Part shown: in pieces, positions 15,356 to 23,448 of the stretch
Layout of the letters: the number at the start of each line of letters is the position of its first letter
Position numbering within the stretch: the first letter of the stretch is position 1
NCBI GenBank assembly: GCA_963680875.1
Contig: OY804590.1
Coordinates: 19,902,640 to 19,966,639 of the forward strand
DNA from: Bathymodiolus brooksi
Taxonomy: Eukaryota; Mollusca; Bivalvia; Mytilida; Modiolidae
Reading direction: 5' to 3'
Length of the DNA stretch: 64,000 bases
Made by a program: the position numbers and the translations under genes
Notes under the pieces: generated by a model
Databases searched by the model: none
Told to the model about the DNA's origin: nothing
The model's input: the letters and a program-made list of their open reading frames with translations, nothing else

Positions 15356-16735
15356 CTGTATGAACAGCTCCAAACTCTAATAGAAAAACAACAAATACCA
15401 CACTGTAGAACAGCTCCAAACTCTAATAGAAAAACAAAAAATTCCACGCTGTCTGAACAGCTCCAAACTCTATTAGAAAAACAGAAAATACCACACTGTA
15501 TGAACAGCTCCAAACGTCAATAGAAAAACAACAAATATCACACTGTAGGAACAGCTCCAAACTCCAATAGAAAAACAACAAATACCACACTGTAGGAACA
15601 GCTCCAAACTCTAATAGAAAAACAACAAATACCACACTGTAGGATCAGCTCAAACTCTACCAGAAAAACAACAAATACCACACTGTAGGAACAACTCCAA
15701 CCTCTAACAGAAAAACAAAAAATACCACACTGTAGGAATAGCTCCAAACTCTAATAGAAAAACAACAAATACCACACTGTAGGAACAGCTCAAACTCTAC
15801 CAGAAAAACAACAAATACCACACTGTAGGAACAGCTCCAAACTCTAACAAAAAAACAAAAAATACCACACTGTAGGAACTGCTCCAAACTCTAATAGAAA
15901 AACAAAAAATACCACACTGTAGGAACAGCTCCAAACTCTAATAGACAAACAACAAATATCACACTGTAGGTACAGCTCCAAACTCTAATAGAAAAACAAC
16001 AAATATCACACTGTAGGAACAGCTCCAAACTCTAATAGACAAACAACAAATATCACACTGTAGGAACTGCTCCAAACTCTAATAGACAAACAAAAAATAC
16101 CACACTGTAGGAACAGCTCCAAACTCTAATAGAAAACCAACAAATACCACGCTGTCGGAACAGCTCCAAACTCTATTAGAAAAACAGAAAATACCACGCT
16201 GTATGAACAGCTCCAAACGTCAATAGAAAAACAACAAATATCACACTGTCGGAACAGCTCCAAACTCTAATAGAAAAATAAAAAATACCACGCTGTCTGA
16301 ACAGCTCCAAACGTCAATAGAAAAACAACAAATACCACGCTGTATGAACAGCTCCAAACTCTAATAGAAAAACAACAAATACCACACTGTAGGAACAGCT
16401 CCAAACTCTAATAGAAAAACAAAAAATTCCACGCTGTCTGAACAGCTCCAAACTCTATTAGAAAAACAGAAAATACCACACTGTATGAACAGCTCCAAAC
16501 GTCAATAGAAAAACAACAAATATCACACTGTAGGAACAGCTCCAAACTCCAATAGAAAAACAACAAATACCACACTGTAGGAACAGCTCCAAACTCTAAT
16601 AGAAAAACAACAAATACCACACTGTAGGATCAGCTCAAACTCTACCAGAAAAACAACAAATACCACACTGTAGGAACAACTCCAACCTCTAACAGAAAAA
16701 CAAAAAATACCACACTGTAGGATCAGCTCCAAACT
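15100..16735. repeat. Higher-order satellite block T, two copies 985 bp apart
   Basis: About 15100-15750 matches about 16085-16735 with a 984-985 bp offset (about 21 units), for example 15423/16408 and 15538/16523. A single-base deletion at 15407 ('CTGTAGAACAGC') distinguishes the first copy. This duplication lies between, and partly overlaps, blocks S1 and S2, so the duplications are nested. Confidence 0.7.
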
Positions 16736-18125
16736 CTAATAGAAAAACAACAAATACCACACTGTAGGAACAGCTCAAACTCTACCAGAAAAACAACAAA
16801 TACCACACTGTAGGAACAGCTCCAAACTCTAACAGAAAAACAAAAAATACCACACTGTAGGAACTGCTCCAAACTCTAATAGAAAAACAAAAAATACCAC
16901 ACTGTAGGAACAGCTCCAAACTCTAATAGACAAACAACAAATATCACACTGTAGGTACAGCTCCAAACTCTAATAGAAAAACAACAAATATTACACTGTA
17001 GGAACAGCTCCAAACTCTAATAGACAAACAACAAATATCACACTGTAGGACCAGATCCAAAATCTAACAGAAAAACAACAAATACCACACTGTAGGAACA
17101 GCTCCAAACTCTAATAAAAAAACAAAAAATACCACACTGTAGGAACAGCTCCAAACTCCAATAGAAAAACAACAAATACCACGCTGTCGGTACAGCTCCA
17201 AACTCCAATAGAAAAACAACAAATACCACACTGTAGGAACAGCTCCAAACTTTAATAGAAAAACAAAAATAACACACTGTAGGAACAGGTCCAAACTCTA
17301 ATAGAAAAACAAAAAAATACCACACTGTAGGAACAGCTTCAAACTCCAATAGGAAAACAACAAATACCACATTGTAGGAACAGCTCCAAACTCTAATAGA
17401 AAAACCAAAAATACCACACTGTAGGAACAGCTCCAAACTCTAATAGAAAAACAACAAATACCACACTGTAGGAACAGCTCCAAACTCTAATAGAAAAACA
17501 ACAAATACCACACTGTAGGAACAGCTCCAAACTCTAATAGAAAAGCAAAAAAATACCACACTGTAGGAACAGCTCCAAACTTCAATAGAAAAATAAAAAA
17601 TAACCCACTGTCGGAACAGCTCCAAACTCTAATAGAAAAACAACAAATACCACACAGTAGGAACAGCTCCAAACTCTAATAGAAAAACAAAAAATACCAC
17701 ACTGTAGGAACAGCTCCAAACTCTAATAGAAAAACAAAAAAATACCACACTGTAGGAACAGCTCCAAACTCTAATAGAAAAACAAAAAATACCACGCTGT
17801 ATGAACAGCTCCAAACGTCAATAGAAAAACAACAAATACCACACTGTAGGAACAGCTCCAAACTCTAATAGAAAAACAAAAAATACCACACTGTAGGAAC
17901 AGCTCCAAACTCTAATAGAAAACCAACAAATACCACGCTGTCGGAACAGCTCCAAATTCTATTAGAAAAACAGAAAATACCACGCTGTATGAACAGCTCC
18001 AAACGTCAATAGAAAAACAACAAATATCACACTGTAGGAACAGCTCCAAACTCTAATAGAAAAATAAAAAATACCACGCTGTCTGAACAGCTCCAAACGT
18101 CAATAGAAAAACAACAAATACCACG
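16620..18125. repeat. Higher-order satellite block S2
   Basis: Downstream partner of the block at 13850-15355, offset 2770 bp. The two are nearly identical, with private changes such as AAAAGCAAAAAAATACC near 17544. Beyond 18125 the array continues as short four-unit (188 bp) and ten-unit (470 bp) repetitions of the 'CGCTGTCGG...CGCTGTATG...CGCTGTCTG' variants, up to the array edge. Confidence 0.75.
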
Positions 18126-18840
18126 CTGTCGGAACAGCTCCAAATTCTATTAGAAAAACAGAAAATACCACGCTGTATGAACAGCTCCAAACGTCAATAG
18201 AAAAACAACAAATATCACACTGTAGGAACAGCTCCAAACTCTAATAGAAAAATAAAAAATACCACGCTGTCTGAACAGCTCCAAACGTCAATAGAAAAAC
18301 AACAAATACCACACTGTAGGAACAGCTCCAAACTCTAATAGAAAAACAAAAAATACCACACTGTAGGAACAGCTCCAAACTCTAATAGAAAACCAACAAA
18401 TACCACGCTGTCGGAACAGCTCCAAATTCTATTAGAAAAACAGAAAATACCACGCTGTATGAACAGCTCCAAACGTCAATAGAAAAACAACAAATATCAC
18501 ACTGTAGGAACAGCTCCAAACTCTAATAGAAAAATAAAAAATACCACGCTGTCTGAACAGCTCCAAACGTCAATAGAAAAACAACAAATACCACGCTGTA
18601 TGAACAGCTCCAAACTCTAATAGAAAAACAACAAATACCACACTGTAGGAACAGCTCCAAACTCTAATAGAAAAACAAAAAATTCCACGCTGTCTGAACA
18701 GCTCCAAACTCTATTAGAAAAACAGAAAATACCACACTGTATGAACAGCTCCAAACGTCAATAGAAAAACAACAAATATTACACTGTAGGAACAGCTCCA
18801 AACTCTAATAGAAAAACAACAAATACCACACTGTAGGAAC

Positions 18841-18960
18841 ATTGGTCATTTGACATGCGTGCTGTTCGGTCGCACAGAAATTGCCCCAAAATCGCACGGT
18901 CGCGTGAAACGTCAGTATAAAAGCGGCGACGCACAAAATGGCGTCAGAGTTCTGCTAATT
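18841..18960 (+). promoter_or_regulatory. Putative Pol II core promoter at the satellite edge
   Basis: Immediately after the array the composition changes to a CpG-rich patch of about 100 bp in otherwise AT-rich DNA. It holds an inverted CCAAT pentamer (ATTGG at 18841), an ACGTCA CRE-like half site (18909-18914) and a clean TATAAAAG box (18916-18923). An initiator-like TCAGAG lies about 30 bp downstream. A GAAAG/GTAAAT sequence near 19041 could be a splice donor. No long ORF follows: the first ATG at 18939 (ATGGCGTCAGAG) stops after five codons. It may drive an untranslated RNA, or be a remnant LTR promoter. The call rests on motifs only. Confidence 0.4.
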
Positions 18961-19786
18961 TTTTTAGACATACAGTCGTTTGGACTCTGTTATTAATTTT
19001 CTTTGCATTAAGGACAACTTGTAAAAGTAAAATTTAAGAAAGGTAAATAATTTTAGAGCTTAAAACAATATTTCTTTGGGGTTTTTTTTAATAATATTTG
19101 AGTTTAAAATAGAATAGGAGTTGAATTTTATTACTGTGCACATATTTCTAAATAAATTTAGAAATCCAGCTACAGTTCAACATAAGTAATATTTATCGAT
19201 TCTTCTACACCAATACTCTTAAAAGGTTGATAAATGGGTATAGTTTTATATAAGAACTATATCATGTTTTAAATAGTTTTTCCAGTTAACAGAAGATAAT
19301 TTAATCTAACATACCAAATTAATTTTTGAAGTGTTAGGTCCACATTATTAGCATATGTTGTTAATACAGGACTTAACCAAATATATTAGCATGTCCCAAC
19401 ATAATCATTTTTAACCTCAGATCCATATTATTGGTTTAGGTTGTCAATACAGGATCTGGCTAAATTGTTATTCAACTACTTGTAATCAAATAATATATGA
19501 TTAGAAACTCTAATTTTTTAAAACAACAAAATTTAAATCGATATGCAAATTCTCCCAACCTTTATACCGCCCCTTTAGTCTTTCCTTTGAGAGATTGCTA
19601 CCCATCCTGTTACCATGGTTGCAAAATGATATAGATGTTTCAAATATTTAAAGGAAACCAAATAAATTAATAACTTTTGATATTTTATAACGACAGTATT
19701 TAACGAAACAAAAATATTTTTAAATTTGTCTATATTTCCTGAAAAATGAGATGTCCAACGAAATATTTGCGCGGACGGATCTCCAA
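18961..19786. other. AT-rich stretch without a recognised gene
   Basis: No supported ORF. Two diverged copies of a segment of about 84 bp stand in tandem (about 19330-19390 and 19414-19475; shared 'TTAATACAGGA'-like core). A small palindrome, TTTCTAAATAAATTTAGAAA, lies at 19146-19165. Confidence 0.5.
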
Positions 19787-20095
19787 TTATAATAACAACA
19801 ATGGCGGAACAGCTGAAACCGATGAATCATCTGATTCATATAGTTCAGACTGAAATAAATGCATAAGCTCCTCGGGTACTGTAGGAGGTGAGTCAGAATT
19901 TCCTGAATCGTTTGATACCTCAGGCTCAGTTAGGACGTCAAACCTGTATCTTGCTTCAGTGAGAATTTTTCCATTCTCGAGTTTGATCTCTCATAATGGG
20001 AACTCAAAGTTTTCATTTTTCCCTATTGTGATCCCCTTTTCACCCGAGAGAAGTCTGACTCTTTGTCCTCTTTCCAAAACTTCGTTTAGGGACAT
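19787..20095 (-). pseudogene. Broken minus-strand ORF with acidic C-terminus, unknown
   Basis: Reading the minus strand from an ATG at 20095 gives 102 codons to a TAA at 19787-19789, interrupted by one in-frame TGA (19991-19993). The first 34 residues are basic to mixed (MSLNEVLERGQRVRLLSGEK at the start). After the TGA the frame stays open and protein-like, ending in a Ser/Asp/Glu-rich tail (SNDSGNSDSPPTVPEELMHL, then ESDDSS). Continued coding character on both sides of one stop suggests a recently broken gene or an exon pair. I do not recognise the family. A transposon or retroelement origin is possible given the surroundings. Confidence 0.3.
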
Positions 20096-20099
20096 CTTT

Positions 20100-21150
20100 T
20101 ATTTTGCAGACGACACGATCGCGATTTTGTTTACACGGTAACCAAGGAAGCTTTACGTGTATCCATGTATCGAGTAGGCTAAGTCCGAAACGTTCGAATG
20201 CCAACTGTTCTGTTCCCGGTAAGTCCCTCCAAACAGGGCGCACATCACAGCAGTAAAACGTTTAACCACACGCATCACGAAAATGGAATTAAGTTACTTT
20301 TTACATGAAAATGGTATTTAGGCCTACAATATCTTTCAACATTTTATAAAATGATCGATCACAGTTGGAGAGAAAGTAGTCTCGACAGAATAAAAATTGA
20401 CCAATCAGGTGCCGAGAACAGTTAAATTCACTTGTGAGGAGAACAATTTTTTCACAATCGGTTGTGAAATGTGGAAATAATCCAAAAAAAAATAGAGAAA
20501 TCATTGTTCACATGTGTAGCATAAGTAGCTATACAGAACACTGCTAAATTGTTATCCTGCATTGTTAATCATCTAAGGTAGATAGTATCTCAGATTTTAA
20601 TTGGGAACTATCATTATTTTATTTCGAATTACCTGGAACTACCATATTCCAATTCTGATGTAAATATGTTCATTTAATGCATCAATTATTCTTTTAATAT
20701 CACCTCAAGTTATTGACCTCAGTAGGAATGTTTGGATAAATTAAGTTGATAGTTTGTCAATTATTAAAGTAAACTATCCAATAGCCATATTTGTGGACAC
20801 TGACAGTTGAATTTGTTTTATAAACTAATCTTATTTTTGGAAGTTAGGAAATTTTTATTATAAGCATCGAGTAATAATTCTAGTTGATATTCAATATTGT
20901 TGACACTAGATAGTTTTATTGTCTCAACTGCAGTGTGTAATTTGACAGTTTGTAAATGAAATATAATTATTTATGTAGATAATAAATCATTAACCTTTCT
21001 GAATCATTTATTTGTGTGAGTTATCTCCCATAGACTGCAATGGAACTTAAGTGACCCTGGGTTAGACAAATACTCAGGAGCACTTTAAAAGAGAAGTTTG
21101 AATATACCAAAGGGGTCAACCGCTAATTTTACCACCCCTTGCACGCTACA
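20100..21150. other. No gene recognised
   Basis: AT-rich sequence with short chance ORFs on both strands and no motif, TIR pair or repeat that I can name. The last 100 bp, just before the Gypsy fragment, may be part of the same retroelement but carry no readable protein. Confidence 0.45.
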
Positions 21151-21152
21151 AT

Positions 21153-22150
21153 ATGGTGATAAAACACCGTCCAGGAAAAAACCACGGATATGCAGATGGG
21201 TTATCTCGCATTGTTGAAGAAGAGGCTGCTTGTCCTAACTATTTGTCTGGGGTAAAGTTAAAGAATTTGACATGTAGAGGGTGCAAATATTGTCAAAAAG
21301 CTCATGAAGCATGGACAAAATTTATACTGGACGTTGATGAGGCTGTACCTTTGACAAAAAGAAAAGAACCAGATGTGAACCGAAAGAACAAGTTGTTGAT
21401 GTATTTACTGCAATGATACAACTGTTTGGAGGAGAACTTCTCCGCAACATTCGAAAGAAAGAAGGAGCTCGCATGAGATTAGTAATCCCGGGGAAATTGC
21501 GGGAAACAGTTATGGAGCTCTGTCACGAATTACCATCTGCTGGTCATCAAGGTACAGAGAGAACTTTGTCTAAAGTTAAAGACAAATACCATTGGTATAA
21601 TATGTCAAGAGACATACGAACATTCGTATTGACATGTGAGGTCTGTAGTAAACATAAGAAATCAACTAGAAATGCTCGTTGCCATATGACTCCATACCAT
21701 GCTGGAGCACCGATGGAACGAGTGCACCTAGACTTTATGGGACCACTGCCGAAAAACAAAGAGAGGTAATCAATATGTACTCATGATGGTAGATCAATTT
21801 ACAAAGTGGACGGAGTGTATTCCACTCCCATCATAGACAGCCGAAACTACTGCACAAGCTGCAGTAAACGATTTTTTTGCAAGGCTTGGACATCCCTTTC
21901 AGATCTTCACAGATCAGGGCCGAAACTTTGAGAGTGCTTTATTTAAAGCTGTATGTGAATTACTTAAAATAAATAAGGCTCGTACACCGCCTTATCGACC
22001 GTCCGCTAATGGTCAGGTAGAAAGACAAAATAGAAGATTAATGGACGCAGTGAGATGTTTTGTGGATAGTTCCCAGGAAAATTGGGATGAACACTTGTCC
22101 CAACTGGCAGGAGATATGCGTTCCTGTATTAACCGAAGTACTTGCCTACC
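21153..22150 (+). pseudogene. Ty3/Gypsy pol fragment: RNase H end and integrase, broken
   Basis: Three frames together encode a Gypsy-type pol segment. 21153-21410 begins with the RNase H end signature (HRPGKNHGYADGLSR). 21413-21769 holds an integrase HHCC zinc-binding module (H...H about residues 38-45, then CEVC) and the first core Asp in HLDFMGPLP. After a one-base shift near 21762 the integrase core continues, with TDQG (second Asp, about 21909) and ANGQVER (the Glu, about 22017). It then runs out near 22150, where a reverse-transcriptase-element tail abuts. Lesions: a frameshift near 21410, another near 21762, and an in-frame TAG near 21834. No LTRs, gag, protease or reverse transcriptase are seen nearby, so this is an internal fragment that cannot act. 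Confidence 0.85.
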
Positions 22151-22340
22151 CTTCCGGAGCACCTGAGTGCACCTTGGTTTTCAATGGGGTTCATGTTACT
22201 CGTTCTTTATTGATGTGTATGCTTTGTCGATCGCTGTTTGTCCTTTGTCCTTTTTCTGTTGACCATTGTGTTGTCTGTTCAACGAATTACGGATTCTGAT
22301 TACCCCTTTGGTATCTTCAAACTCTTCTTATCGCCATGTA
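22141..22340 (+). mobile_element. Tail fragment of the reverse-transcriptase element
   Basis: This stretch ('GCCTACCCTTCCGGAGCACC' through 'ACGGATTCTGATTACCCC') recurs next to the C-terminal codons of the YIDD reverse transcriptase at 25655, 33011 and 37550. It is therefore the 3' untranslated tail of that element. It directly abuts the Gypsy fragment. Confidence 0.65.
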
Positions 22341-22424
22341 TTCAGTAATATTCATAAACAAAATCCAATCAATCGATAAGCTAGACTATTATAATATGCT
22401 ACTTTTATCAACACAAAGGTTGAT

Positions 22425-22610
22425 AAAACTCCTTCAGACATTGGTGACACGTTTGGCTATCGTGATTAAACCTTTTGATTTTATTGCTCCAAAGGACTTT
22501 TAAATTATTTTGCTTTCCAATCTTTCGATGTTGAGTGTAATTGATTAAGGTTATTCCATACACTCGTCATGCGTACTTAAATTGATATCTACGTTTTTAT
22601 TAAGTTAAGA
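22425..22610 (+). mobile_element. 3'-terminal fragment of the reverse-transcriptase element
   Basis: The stretch from 'GGTGACACGTTTGGCTATCG' to 'GATATCTACGTTTTTATT' matches 23080-23440, including a single diverged copy of the sequence expanded into the 27-bp minisatellite there (here ATTGATTAAGGTTATTCCA near 22540). It is the ancestral one-copy state of that minisatellite. Confidence 0.55.
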
Positions 22611-23080
22611 ATATATGATAATATTTGTAGGACATGGGTGTTCACATACATGTTTCGATTTTATAAGAAACTAGTATCTACGGTCAATATCACAAGGTGT
22701 TTTCTTAACCATTAATTATCAAGGTAGTCCGGTGGATTATTTATTCATTTCAAATTAAATAAAACTTTCATTGGGATAACATTACATAATCAGTGCTGTA
22801 TTTTATTTAACATGGCTATTGGAAGGAATGATAGAGTAAACAAAATAGATCGTTACGGTAATTACCTGCATTCACCTATTTGTAATTCGTTACGGTAATT
22901 ACATGAAACACCTGTTTATTTATATTTACATAAAACTTTCCTTATTCAACTAGAATCACGAAATAATATTTAATAGTATAATAATTTGCATTTTCTCAAT
23001 ATATATTGGATCAATTTCGAAAGAAATTTCAGTGAGTGATTATCTTGTTTATGTGTCTGATATTTAACTCTTCTGACATT
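22611..23080. other. No gene recognised
   Basis: AT-rich. 'CGTTACGGTAATTAC' occurs twice close together (about 22850 and 22888), otherwise I see nothing. Confidence 0.4.
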
Positions 23081-23181
23081 AGCCAAGTTTGGCTATCCTT
23101 ATTCAACCGTTTGATTTTATTTGTTTGCTCCAAAAGACTTTTAAATTATTTGGCTTTCCAATCTTTTAGATTTTGAGCGTG

Positions 23182-23397
23182 CCTGATGAACGTTATTCCA
23201 GAAACGTACCTGATGAACGTTATTCCAGACACGTACCTGATGAACGTTATTCCAGACACGTACCTGATGAACGTTATTCCAGAAACGTACCTGATGAACG
23301 TTATTCCAGAAACGTACCTGATGAACGTTATTCCAGAAACGTACCTGATGAACGTTATTCCAGAAACGTACCTGATGAACGTTATTCCAGACACGCG
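23182..23397 (+). repeat. 27-bp minisatellite, 8 units
   Basis: Eight exact-length 27-bp units beginning CCTGATGAACGTTATTCCAG. Units 1 and 4-7 continue GAAACG; units 2, 3 and 8 continue GACACG. Because 27 is a multiple of 3, all frames stay open on both strands, and the repeat is in frame with the lectin ATG 52 bp downstream. It derives from the 3' end of the reverse-transcriptase element, whose single-copy versions lie near 34609 and 39291. CTGATGA and GAAAC are the two conserved strands of a hammerhead ribozyme core, but the helix II closing pair would be A-A rather than the usual G-C. Confidence 0.9.
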
Positions 23398-23448
23398 TCG
23401 TGTACACTAGCTTTGATATCTACGTTTTTATTTGTTTATATATATAAC

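Larger units (their letters stand above)
1..18840. repeat. 47-bp satellite array, about 400 units
   Basis: The stretch is head-to-tail copies of a 47-bp unit (for example 21-67) with no interruption. Every unit keeps the blocks CAGCTCCAAACTC, AATAGAAAAAC and ATACCACACTGTAGGAA, with scattered substitutions and 1-4 bp indels (for example a 4-bp loss near 2545). The array is open at the left window edge and stops sharply at 18840, in the middle of a unit. The minus strand shows many 60-154 codon reading frames, but 47 is not a multiple of 3, so translation cycles through all frames every 141 bp. The frames are opened or closed by a TAG/TGG polymorphism in the unit. I see no gene inside. Confidence 0.97.

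Noticed and set aside
1..18840. Satellite minus-strand reading frames of 60-154 codons as a Cys-rich protein family
   Set aside because: They follow the 47-bp period in all frames, begin and end according to a single TAG/TGG variant, and lack independent start, splice or promoter signals.
1..18840. CRISPR-like or telomeric array
   Set aside because: There are no unique spacers between repeats, and the unit is not a telomere-type short G-rich repeat.
23173..23448. N-terminal repeat domain (VPDERYSR x8) of the lectin protein
   Set aside because: The 27-bp repeat is open in every frame on both strands and derives from a retroelement 3' end. A signal peptide starts at 23449, so the upstream frame is most likely untranslated.
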